Below, piece by piece: positions 33,273 through 40,401 of a DNA stretch of 64,000 nt. The position numbers were made by a program, and so were the translations under genes. Within the stretch, counting starts at the first letter, position 1. Each line of letters starts with the position of its first letter. Origin of the DNA: Streptomyces sp. NBC_00820 (GTDB lineage Bacteria > Actinomycetota > Actinomycetes > Streptomycetales > Streptomycetaceae); assembly GCF_036347055.1 (NCBI RefSeq), contig NZ_CP108882.1, forward strand, positions 1,798,001 to 1,862,000, written 5' to 3'. The notes under the pieces are model-generated. The model was given only the letters and a program-made list of their open reading frames with translations, did no database searches and was not told where the DNA came from.

Positions 33273-34022
33273 GTGACCTCTTTCGCTCCGGATTCCATAG
33301 TCCTGAACCGCAAGCTGCCGCTCTGGTACCAGGTGTCGCAGTCGCTGCGCGCCTCGATCCTCGGCCGTTCGCCGCAGGACCCGCTGCGCCTGCCCACCGA
33401 GGAGCAGTTGGCGGAGCACTACGGGGTGAGCGTGCTGACCATGCGGCAGGCGCTGAAGGAGCTGGAGGACGAGGGCCTGATCAGCCGGCACCGGCGGCGC
33501 GGCACCTTCATCGAACCCGGTGTGCGGCGCGGCGCACCGGTGCGGCTGCTGGGCTCGGTGGACGCGATCGTGGCCCAGCAGTCCGGCATGACGACCGAAC
33601 TGCTGGACCACGCCCGGGTGCCCGTGCCGCCCGACCTCGCGGAGCACTTCCCGGACCTCACCGAGGTGGCGGCCTACCACCGCCTGCGCGGCGACGAGAA
33701 GACCGGCGAGCCGACCAACCACGCCGTCAACCACGTACGCCCCGAACTGGCCGCGCGCATCGACCCGGCGGACCTGCTGCGCTGGCCGATGACCAAGGTG
33801 CTGCGGGACTTCGTGGGCGCCGACATCAGCCGTATCACGGACACCGTGGAGGCCCGGCTCGCCGACCCGGAGACGGCACGACTGCTCCAAGTGCCGTTGC
33901 TCAGCCCGATCCTGCACTACACGGGCATCACGTACGACGGCGGCGGCCGGGTGCTGGACGTGGCGGTGATCCACTACCGGGGCGACCGCTTCTCCTTCAC
34001 CGTCACCCTGGAGGCCACCTGA
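33273..34022 (+). CDS. GntR/HutC-family regulator
   Basis: A 249-residue protein with a winged-helix GntR domain (PLWYQVSQSLRASIL; LPTEEQLAEHYGVSVLTMRQ; DEGLISRHRRRGTFIEPG) and a C-terminal UTRA ligand domain (VAAYHRLRGDEKTGEPTNHA; VLDVAVIHYRGDRFSF). UTRA domains bind small sugars or acids. The GTG start at 33273 has no Shine-Dalgarno sequence at usual spacing. It follows hmgA on the same strand, which makes regulation of aromatic catabolism plausible but unproven. The gene before it and the type ISP-like gene after it do not define a pathway. Confidence 0.85.
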   Translation: MTSFAPDSIVLNRKLPLWYQVSQSLRASILGRSPQDPLRLPTEEQLAEHYGVSVLTMRQALKELEDEGLISRHRRRGTFIEPGVRRGAPVRLLGSVDAIVAQQSGMTTELLDHARVPVPPDLAEHFPDLTEVAAYHRLRGDEKTGEPTNHAVNHVRPELAARIDPADLLRWPMTKVLRDFVGADISRITDTVEARLADPETARLLQVPLLSPILHYTGITYDGGGRVLDVAVIHYRGDRFSFTVTLEAT

Positions 34023-34103
34023 TGACCGACCGCGCCACCGGACACGGCACGGCGGGGCCCCGCGCGGCTGTCCGGCACCGGTGCCCGGTCCGGGTTCAGG
34101 TCG

Positions 34104-34109
34104 TACGAT
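34104..34109 (+). promoter_or_regulatory. Likely -10 element for a leaderless transcript
   Basis: TACGAT at 34104-34109 ends 8 nt before GTG 34117, the spacing expected when transcription starts at the start codon. Confidence 0.5.
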
Positions 34110-34116
34110 GCCCAGC

Positions 34117-35271
34117 GTGACGCACGACGACGCGCCGCCGCTGGCCGACCTCATGCCGTGGTCCGTCGCACCGCTGCGGCCCGGCCGCGCGTGGCCGACG
34201 GCGCCCGACCCGGCTTCCCTGAAGGCTCGCTGGGAGGCCCTGCTGAAGGCCCAGGGTCCGCACCGGGAGGCCCTGTTCGAGCCGACCCGGGCCCGCACTC
34301 CGCGCTCGGCGGTGGGCCAGCTGCCCGGCCGGCGGACCGGCACCGAGCGGCTGGCACGCGCCGAGGGGCCCTGCGCGGACCTGGTGCGCGTGCTGGCGGC
34401 ACCCTTCGACGAGCAGTGGCTGATCCCCGACCACCGACTGCTCGACACGGCCCGTCCGGAGCTGTGGCGGGTGGCGGACGAGCGGCAGGTGTTCGTGGTG
34501 GAGACGGGCGGGGAGGCGGCCGGGCAGGCCCCTGTACTGGCGACCTCACTGTTCCCCGCCCTCCGTACGGGCCGCATCCGCCCGCTGTACCGCCGCCCGG
34601 ACGGCGCCGAACCGAACCTGGCCCCGGGCCTGCTGGACCATCTGGGCGCCCGGCTCGGTGAACGCCCCTCCCCCGTGGACGTCCTGGCGTGGATCCTCGC
34701 CGCGGCCCGCCCCGACCTCACCGTGCCGCTCAGCGGGGACGCCGGAGTGTGGGCGGAAGGGGTGGAGCTGGGCCGTCGCATGCTGTGGCTCATGCGGCGC
34801 GACGGCGAGCGCCCCAAGCTGCCGGGCGGCCGCCGGCCCTACGTACGCGCGCCCCTGCCCGACCGCCCGCGCACCCTCGTCTACGACCGCGCCGAGGAGA
34901 CCCTGTGCCTCGACGAGGGCCGCATCTCCCCCGTCCCGCCGCGGGCCTGGGACCACGAGGTGGCCCGAGTACGTGTCCTGGAGGGCTGGTTCGCGGCCCG
35001 CACCGCCACGGCCGAGCCCGGCACCCTCGCGGCGATCCGCCCCTCGGCCTGGCCGCAGTCCTGGACCTCGGAACTGCTGGAGCTGATCACGGTCCTGGCC
35101 CTGCTGGCGGAACTCCGCCCCCTGCGGGCCGACTTGACGATGACTTCACCGGTCACATCGACGGAACTGCGCCAAGCGGGCGTCCTACCCACCCCCTCGT
35201 CCTCCCACCGCCCCGCCTCGGTCCTGGACCACCAGGAGGAAGGCCCAGAGGGCCAGTTCGCCCTGCTCTAG
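34117..35271 (+). CDS. Stand-alone type ISP restriction-modification specificity-like domain
   Basis: A 384-residue protein. DLMPWSVAPLRPGRAWPTAP at the N-terminus and the C-terminal half, with YDRAEETLCLDEGRISPVPP, AWDHEVARVRVLEGWFAART and WTSELLELITVLALLAELRP, resemble the C-terminal target-recognition region of type ISP enzymes such as LlaBIII. There is no nuclease, helicase or methyltransferase motif: no DPPY/NPPY or Walker box. Such orphans are widespread in Streptomyces and are often annotated as type ISP restriction/modification enzymes. GTG 34117 is chosen because a -10 sits at leaderless spacing; ATG 34108 and GTG 34081 are alternatives. Function is unknown. Confidence 0.6.
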   Translation: MTHDDAPPLADLMPWSVAPLRPGRAWPTAPDPASLKARWEALLKAQGPHREALFEPTRARTPRSAVGQLPGRRTGTERLARAEGPCADLVRVLAAPFDEQWLIPDHRLLDTARPELWRVADERQVFVVETGGEAAGQAPVLATSLFPALRTGRIRPLYRRPDGAEPNLAPGLLDHLGARLGERPSPVDVLAWILAAARPDLTVPLSGDAGVWAEGVELGRRMLWLMRRDGERPKLPGGRRPYVRAPLPDRPRTLVYDRAEETLCLDEGRISPVPPRAWDHEVARVRVLEGWFAARTATAEPGTLAAIRPSAWPQSWTSELLELITVLALLAELRPLRADLTMTSPVTSTELRQAGVLPTPSSSHRPASVLDHQEEGPEGQFALL

Positions 35272-35301
35272 CCCCCGCACAATGCCCCTCCACCCCACCA
35301 G

Positions 35302-35600
35302 CCCACCTCACGACAACCCCCCAAGGGGCGCGAGGAACTGCGCGACCAGCCCCACCCGACCCGCACCCCCCACACCACCGAGACCCCCCACCACACCAAC
35401 CCACCTCACGACAACCCCCCAAGGGGCGCGAGGAACTGCGCGACCAGCCCCACCCGACCCGCACCCCCCACACGGCCGAGACCCCCCACGACCGAGACCC
35501 CCACACGCACCAACCCACCTCACAACAACCCCCTCAGGGGCGCGGGGAACTGCGCGACCAGCCCCAACCGACCCGCACCCTCCACACCACCCCGACCCCC
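35302..35600. repeat. Three tandem copies of a Streptomyces intergenic repeat
   Basis: Units begin at 35302, 35400 and 35514 (periods 98 and 114). Each contains cccacctcac, then a core of the form aaggggcgcgaggaactgcg, continuing cgaccagcccc. The core can fold as ggggc...gcccc with an inner gcgc pair. The spacers are C/A-rich. No gene lies in the 341-bp gap (35272-35612). Confidence 0.8.
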
Positions 35601-35612
35601 AACAACCCTGAG

Positions 35613-36323
35613 CTAGCGCAGCGCATACGCGTCGAGGACTCGCTCCAGCGCCCGCTGGAACACCGCCTCCAGGTCGATCGGCCCCGCGTCCTCCGCGAAC
35701 GCGGCCGCCATCCTCGGGTAGGCGCCGGAGCCGATCCGGCTGCCGAGGTAGGCGATGCGGACGGCGTTCTCCTGTTCCTCGGACCAGGGCAGCGCGCGCA
35801 CCCGCTCGGCGGTGTCGAGCTCGTTGCGGACGTAGGTGGTCACGACACCGTTGATCATGGCGACGAGTTCGAGCTTGGTGCCGTAGGACGCGTCGAGCGG
35901 GTCCAGGCAGGCCAGGCAGTGCTCGAGGTAGCGCAGGGCGTGCGGGCTGAAGCCGTACGCCGGGGACATCAGGCGCGGCATCCACGGGTGGCGGTGCAGC
36001 AGTGCGCGCGTGTCGTGGGCCACCCGCAGCAGATCCGCCCGCCAGTCCCCGCTCGGTTCCCACGGTTCGTGCTCCGCGCTGACCGCGTCCACCATCAGCT
36101 CGTACAGGTCCTCCTTGCGGGGGACGTAGTTGTACAACGACATGGTCCCGCACCCCAGTTCGGCGGCGACGTGCCGCATCGACACGGCGTCGAGCCCCCC
36201 GGCGTCGGCGACCCGGACGGCAGCCGCCGCGATGTCGTCGCGCGTGTACGCGGGCTTGGGACCCCGGCCGGTGCGCTCGGGGCGCGCCCAGATCACTTCG
36301 GGAACGGCCCCTCGGACTGTCAT
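35613..36323 (-). CDS. TetR-family regulator of the adjacent ABC exporter
   Basis: A 236-residue protein with a TetR HTH (RVADAGGLDAVSMRHVAAEL, then GCGTMSLYNYVPRKEDLYEL) and a longer C-terminal domain of the TetR class C type (HPWMPRLMSPAYGFSP; LVAMINGVVTTYVRNELD). The ATG at 36323 has GAGGTGA upstream. It is divergent from a DrrA-like ATPase gene. Two operator-like palindromes lie in and just beyond the 63-bp gap (36352-36368 and 36395-36411), which makes autoregulation and exporter repression very likely. The inducer is presumably a drug-like molecule. Confidence 0.85.
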   Translation of the reverse strand: MTVRGAVPEVIWARPERTGRGPKPAYTRDDIAAAAVRVADAGGLDAVSMRHVAAELGCGTMSLYNYVPRKEDLYELMVDAVSAEHEPWEPSGDWRADLLRVAHDTRALLHRHPWMPRLMSPAYGFSPHALRYLEHCLACLDPLDASYGTKLELVAMINGVVTTYVRNELDTAERVRALPWSEEQENAVRIAYLGSRIGSGAYPRMAAAFAEDAGPIDLEAVFQRALERVLDAYALR

Positions 36324-36351
36324 CGGTCATCACCTCGCCCACCATCCTAGT

Positions 36352-36368
36352 TACGTACAGCGTACGTA
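36352..36368. promoter_or_regulatory. TetR operator O1
   Basis: TACGTAC-agc-GTACGTA is a perfect 7-3-7 dyad between the divergent TetR and ABC genes. Confidence 0.8.
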
Positions 36369-36374
36369 GTGCGC

Positions 36375-36380
36375 TATGGT
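36375..36380 (+). promoter_or_regulatory. -10 element for a leaderless ABC transporter transcript
   Basis: TATGGT ends 6 nt before ATG 36387 and lies between the two operators. Confidence 0.45.
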
Positions 36381-36386
36381 CGGCAC

Positions 36387-37343
36387 ATGGCTACTACGTA
36401 CGCTGTACTTAGTGAAGGTCTGGAGAAGCGCTTCGGCGCGGTGCACGCCCTGCGCGGGCTCGATCTGGCCGTGGCCCGAGGCACGGTGTGCGGGCTGCTC
36501 GGCCCCAACGGGGCGGGCAAGACGACGGCTGTGCGGCTGCTGACCACGCTGCTGCGGCCGGACGCGGGCTCGGCCAGGGTGGCGGGGCACGATCTGGTGC
36601 GCGAGGCGGCGGCCGTACGGTCCCGGATCGGCGTCACCGGCCAGTACGCCTCGGTCGACGGCGACCTCACGGGCCGGGAGAACCTGCGGCTGTTCGCGCG
36701 GCTGCACCGGGTACGGGAACCGGCCCGGCGGGCCGGCGAACTGCTGGAGAGCTTCGGACTGACCGAGGCCGCGGACCGGAAGGCGGCCACCTACTCGGGC
36801 GGCATGCGCCGCCGGCTCGACCTGGCCGCGAGCCTGGTCCGGCGTCCCGAGGTGCTCTTCCTCGACGAACCGACCACCGGACTCGACCCGGCCAGCCGCG
36901 GCCAGGTCTGGGAGGCGGTCCGCCGGCTGAAGGCGGACGGCACGACCGTACTGCTGACCACCCAGTACCTGGAGGAGGCCGACCAACTCGCCGACGACAT
37001 AGCCCTGGTGGACCGGGGACGGGTGGCGCACACCGGGTCACCCGCCGAACTCAAGGCGCTCATCGGGTCGTACGCGGAGGTCATCGTCGCGGACGCCGAC
37101 GGGATGCCGCGGGCCGCCGCGGTTCTGGACCAACTCACCGGCAAGCTGCCCGCGTTGGACGCCGACCGCCGCACCGTCGGCGCGGTCACCACCGATCCGA
37201 CCCTCACACTGCCGCGTCTCGTGCGCGAACTCGACGCGGCGGGCGTGGCGTTGCTGGACGTGAGTCTGCGGCCGCCCACTCTCGACGACGTCTTCCTGCG
37301 GCTCACCGGAGCGGCCGCCGACAGCAAGGAGCTGGTGACATGA
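36387..37343 (+). CDS. ABC exporter ATP-binding protein (DrrA type)
   Basis: A 318-residue ATPase. Walker A is GPNGAGKTT, the Q-loop is GVTGQYASVDGDLTG, the signature is YSGGMRRRLDLA, Walker B is VLFLDEPTTGLDP, and TTQYLEEADQLAD carries the H-loop region, in which the usual His appears as Gln, as in DrrA proteins. The DrrA-type C-terminal domain is present (PPTLDDVFLRLTG). The ATG at 36387 is used; the longer frame from 36369 includes the operator. Operator O2 covers codons 4-9. The stop overlaps the permease start (ATGA), so the two are coupled. Confidence 0.9.
   Translation: MATTYAVLSEGLEKRFGAVHALRGLDLAVARGTVCGLLGPNGAGKTTAVRLLTTLLRPDAGSARVAGHDLVREAAAVRSRIGVTGQYASVDGDLTGRENLRLFARLHRVREPARRAGELLESFGLTEAADRKAATYSGGMRRRLDLAASLVRRPEVLFLDEPTTGLDPASRGQVWEAVRRLKADGTTVLLTTQYLEEADQLADDIALVDRGRVAHTGSPAELKALIGSYAEVIVADADGMPRAAAVLDQLTGKLPALDADRRTVGAVTTDPTLTLPRLVRELDAAGVALLDVSLRPPTLDDVFLRLTGAAADSKELVT
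36395..36411. promoter_or_regulatory. TetR operator O2 inside the start of the ABC gene
   Basis: TACGTAC-gct-GTACTTA matches O1 with one mismatch; centre-to-centre distance is 43 bp. Its position within codons 4-9 would block early elongation or promoter clearance. Confidence 0.7.
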
Positions 37344-38122
37344 GCGCGTTGGTGCACGACGGCCTGGCGATGACGGGCAGGCAACTGCGCCGGGTCCGCA
37401 ACAGCCCGGGGCTGGCCGTCCTGACCCAGATGATGCCGGTGAACATGCTGCTGTTCTTCGGCTACGTGTTCGGCAGCGCGCTGGCGATGCCCGGCCGCGA
37501 GTACCGGTCCTTCCTGGTGCCCGGGCTGCTGGTGGCGACCGCGGCCGGCGGTCTGATGACCGGCATGTTCCAGGCCGCCCAGGACACGCACCGGGGCGTG
37601 ATGGACCGCTTCCGGACGATGCCGGTGAGCCGGGCGGCCGTGCCGCTCGGCCAGGCGGTGGCGGACCTCGTCGTCACCGCCGTCGGCACTGTGCCGCTCC
37701 TGCTGGTGGGACTGGCCGTGGGGTGGCGGATCCACGGGTCCGCGGCGGAGGCGGCCGGCGCGGTGGGGCTTCTGCTGCTCTTCCGGTTCGCCTGCACCTG
37801 CGTCGGAATCCACCTGGGGCTGCTGACGCGCAGCGAGGACGCCGCCGGACAGCTCGGCGCCTCCTCCTTCGTGCTGCCGCTGCTGTCCAACGCGTACATC
37901 CCGACCGGCAATCTGCCCGGCTGGCTGCGCACGCTCGCCGAGTGGAACCCGATCAGCGCGGTGACGACCGCCCTGCGGGTGCTCTTCGGCGACGCGCCCG
38001 CCCCGGCCGGATCGGCCTGGCCGGTGGCCCATCCGGTCGCCGGGGCGCTCGCCTGGAGCGTGGCCCTGACGGCGGTGTTCCTGCCGCTGGCCGTACGGCG
38101 GTACGCGCGCGGCGGGAAGTGA
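37340..38122 (+). CDS. ABC-2 type permease (DrrB type)
   Basis: A 260-residue membrane protein with six helices. It has the ABC2 motif QAAQDTHRGVMDRFRTMPVS, then LPLLSNAYIPTGNLPGWLRT and AEWNPISAVTTALRVLFGD, both typical of DrrB-like daunorubicin-resistance permeases. It starts at an ATG overlapping the ATPase stop by 4 bp. With the ATPase it makes a two-component exporter for a drug or lipid-like molecule, under the divergent TetR. Confidence 0.9.
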   Translation: MSALVHDGLAMTGRQLRRVRNSPGLAVLTQMMPVNMLLFFGYVFGSALAMPGREYRSFLVPGLLVATAAGGLMTGMFQAAQDTHRGVMDRFRTMPVSRAAVPLGQAVADLVVTAVGTVPLLLVGLAVGWRIHGSAAEAAGAVGLLLLFRFACTCVGIHLGLLTRSEDAAGQLGASSFVLPLLSNAYIPTGNLPGWLRTLAEWNPISAVTTALRVLFGDAPAPAGSAWPVAHPVAGALAWSVALTAVFLPLAVRRYARGGK

Positions 38123-38158
38123 CCGCCCGCCCGAGAAGGGCGGAGGGGAGAAGCGGTG

Positions 38159-38191
38159 GGGAGGGGTGAGGAGAGTCTCGCCTCCCCTCCC
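38159..38191 (+). terminator. Stem-loop after the ABC operon
   Basis: gggagggg (38159-38166) pairs with cccctccc (38184-38191), with an inner gaga/tctc pairing. The rest of the gap to 38430 shows no gene. Confidence 0.55.
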
Positions 38192-38430
38192 GCTGCCGGG
38201 CGGGGTGGGGACGGGCTCGGAGGCGTACCCGCGTTCGGCCGGCACATCGCGACCTCGCCGCGCGCCGTGGGGATGACGGACGACGCGGTCGCGGCGTGAC
38301 ACCGAAACGGTGTGGTGACCTGAACGCGGGCTCTCGAGAAGAACTACGGGGAACACCGGTGCACTCGGGACGCGAACGGAACCCTCACCGGGTCCGCTCG
38401 GCGGCCACTCAGGACGTGCTCAGGATGTGC

Positions 38431-38700
38431 TCACTGTCCGCCGAACAGCGAACGGCGCAGCCTGCGCAGGGGCGCGAAGAGCGACACCCGGCTCACGCGC
38501 GTACCCCGGTCACTGCGCTGGTGCGCGGTGTCACGGGTGGTCAGCTCACGCATCAGCGAGGTCGCCTCGACCGTCTCCCGCTGCGGTATGGCGGGTCCGG
38601 CCAGCACCGACAGATGGCGGTCGAGGCGCGAACTGGTCGCGCTGCTCCCGCAGGTGATGGCAGGGATCCTGGCCCTGCTGCGCATTGCTATCTGCTCCAT
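38431..38700 (-). CDS. Small basic protein of unknown function
   Basis: An 89-residue, Arg/Ser/Thr-rich protein (MEQIAMRSRARIPAI; RLDRHLSVLAGPAIPQRETV; LFAPLRRLRRSLFGGQ) with no recognised domain. The start ATG 38700 has GGGGAG 5 nt upstream, and third-position GC is as high as in real genes nearby. The C-terminal cluster of Arg and hydrophobic residues could form an amphipathic helix. It is upstream of the anti-sigma gene only in map order, both on the minus strand, with 125 bp between. Existence is likely and function is unknown. Confidence 0.55.
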   Translation of the reverse strand: MEQIAMRSRARIPAITCGSSATSSRLDRHLSVLAGPAIPQRETVEATSLMRELTTRDTAHQRSDRGTRVSRVSLFAPLRRLRRSLFGGQ

Positions 38701-38825
38701 GTCACTCCCCACCCGTACGAGTCACCCGGCCCGGGCAGGGTAACCCTATCGCCCCATTGGGGCATGCGGGTATCTCGCCCACAGGATTCACCTTCCCCGC
38801 AAGGCGGTTGATCACCCGCATTTGA

Positions 38826-39644
38826 CTACTCTCCGAATCCGACCGAATTCAGGGTGAGTTGGACAATCGGCTGGCCGGTGGGTTGCGATGAGCCGCCGTC
38901 GGGCTCGATGGTCACGGCGAGTGACGTGGCCGACTTCTCCAGACCTTTGGCGACCAAGGGCGTGTCGCCCGCCAGGAGCCCGAGGGAGCGCGGTTGCGCA
39001 TGGGGGCGCATGACCCACAACTGGCGCACGCGTCCACCGGACGGGGTGCCGTAACCGCTGAGGGTGACGACGGCCCGGCCCTGCGCCGCCGACGCGATCA
39101 CCGCCATGCCGCGCCCGCGCGCGTCCTCGCTGCCGGCCGCACGGGCGTCGGGGGCGGCGAGAACGTGGGCGATCTCACGTGCCTGGGCGCGCTCGGCGTC
39201 GAGCCGGTCCTGGGTCCGGCCCGCCTGGACCGCGAAGAGGGAGGCGACGACGAGGGCCGCCGCGGCGGTCGCCGTGGCCAGCGGTACGAACAGAGGGCGC
39301 GCGCGGGGTACACGGGTACGGGCCGGCGGGGGCTGGGTCCCCCAGACGTGTGGCGGCAGTTGGGGGGCACGGGTCCGGGCGGGGGCCGGCGCCTGTTCCT
39401 GCGGGGTGGTGCGGACGGCGGCCAGGACCCTGTCGCGCAGGGCGGCGGGGGCGGGAGCGGCGGTGGAGAGGGCGAGGCGCACGGCGTCCTCGGACAGGGC
39501 GCGGACCTCGGCCGCGCACCGGTCACAGCCTCCGAGGTGCTTCTCGAAGCGGCGCCGCTCGCCGGGTTCGAGGGCGTCGAGGGCGTAGGGGGCGGCGAGG
39601 GAGTGCGGGTCCTCGCGGCGCAGCAGACGGCCGAGGATGCTCAT
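38826..39644 (-). CDS. rskA: Membrane anti-sigma factor (RskA family)
   Basis: A 272-residue protein. The N-terminal zinc-binding anti-sigma domain has HLGGCDRC (His36, Cys40, Cys43). A proline-rich linker leads to one transmembrane helix (LATATAAAALVVASLFAV). The extracytoplasmic RskA domain has AVVTLSGYGTPSGGRVRQLW and ends SLAVTIEPDGG. The ATG start overlaps the sigma stop by 3 bp, so the pair is co-translated and should form a 1:1 complex. Release probably involves intramembrane proteolysis, as for SigK in mycobacteria. Symbol by similarity only. Confidence 0.85.
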   Translation of the reverse strand: MSILGRLLRREDPHSLAAPYALDALEPGERRRFEKHLGGCDRCAAEVRALSEDAVRLALSTAAPAPAALRDRVLAAVRTTPQEQAPAPARTRAPQLPPHVWGTQPPPARTRVPRARPLFVPLATATAAAALVVASLFAVQAGRTQDRLDAERAQAREIAHVLAAPDARAAGSEDARGRGMAVIASAAQGRAVVTLSGYGTPSGGRVRQLWVMRPHAQPRSLGLLAGDTPLVAKGLEKSATSLAVTIEPDGGSSQPTGQPIVQLTLNSVGFGE

Positions 39645-40249
39645 GCGGCGCCTCCCAGGCACTCGCGCAGCCGGGTGAGTCCGTCGCGCATCCGGGTCTT
39701 GACCGTACCGAGCGGCAGTTTCAGCCGCTCGGCCACCTCACGGTAGGTGTACCCGTCGTAGTAGGCGAGGGTGACGGACTGGCGTTGCAGGGCGGTGAGC
39801 CGGTCCAGGCAGCGGCGTACCCACTCGCGTTCCAGGGCGGCCTCGACCTCCTCGGCGACTTGGTCGAAGGCGGGTTCCCCGGCGCGCAGGGCCTCGCGCT
39901 GCTCGCGTTCGCCGGCCGCGCGGGCGCTGCGCACCCGGTCGACCGCGCGGCGGTGGGTGAGGGTGAGGATCCAGGACAGGGCGCTGCCCCGCACGGGGTC
40001 GAACCGGGCCGCGGAGCGCCACAGTTCGAGCAGCACCTCCTGGGCGACCTCCTCGGACTGGGCACGGTCGCGCACGATCCGCCGTACGAGACCGTAGACG
40101 GGTCCGTTCACCAGTCCGTACAGGTCCTCGAACGCCTTCTGGTCGCCGCCCGCCACGCGCACCAGAAGTTCTTCCGCCTCCAACCCGGCCCCCTCCGCCT
40201 GGCTTCCGTGGCCGCAGCCGGCCCTGCCTCTGACCCCACGCATCCGCAC
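39641..40249 (-). CDS. sigK: ECF RNA polymerase sigma factor (SigK type)
   Basis: A 202-residue sigma-70-family protein with only regions 2 and 4. Region 2: KAFEDLYGLVNGPVYGLVRR, then AQEVLLELWRSAARFDP and ALSWILTLTHRRAVDRVR. Region 4: QRQSVTLAYYDGYTYREVAE and LKLPLGTVKTRMRDGLTRLR. This is the arrangement of SigK-like ECF factors. The GTG start is preceded by GGAGGTG at 8 nt. It is divergent from the DUF4331 gene, whose transcript is the obvious candidate for SigK-dependent control. No -35/-10 pair was identified with confidence. Confidence 0.85.
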   Translation of the reverse strand: MRMRGVRGRAGCGHGSQAEGAGLEAEELLVRVAGGDQKAFEDLYGLVNGPVYGLVRRIVRDRAQSEEVAQEVLLELWRSAARFDPVRGSALSWILTLTHRRAVDRVRSARAAGEREQREALRAGEPAFDQVAEEVEAALEREWVRRCLDRLTALQRQSVTLAYYDGYTYREVAERLKLPLGTVKTRMRDGLTRLRECLGGAA

Positions 40250-40401
40250 GAACGCACACCTCCGGTGGGTGGTACGGATCAGCGGGCCGGAAACGCGGGC
40301 CGGAAACCCGGAAAAGAAAATTCCCGTCCGACCAATCCGAACGGCGGCCCCGCTCCGTATACCCGTCCGTCAAAGGCAAGTCGGCACTGAGGACGGACGG
40401 C

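Noticed and set aside
34117..35271. Complete restriction-modification enzyme
   Set aside because: No helicase, nuclease or methyltransferase motif is present in the protein or its neighbours.
35302..35600. CRISPR array
   Set aside because: The repeats are about 98-114 bp apart, with long partly similar spacers and no cas genes nearby.
36352..36411. Two palindromes taken as one long hairpin terminator
   Set aside because: They are 7-3-7 dyads on either side of a -10 element between divergent genes, as for operators, and the DNA between them does not pair.
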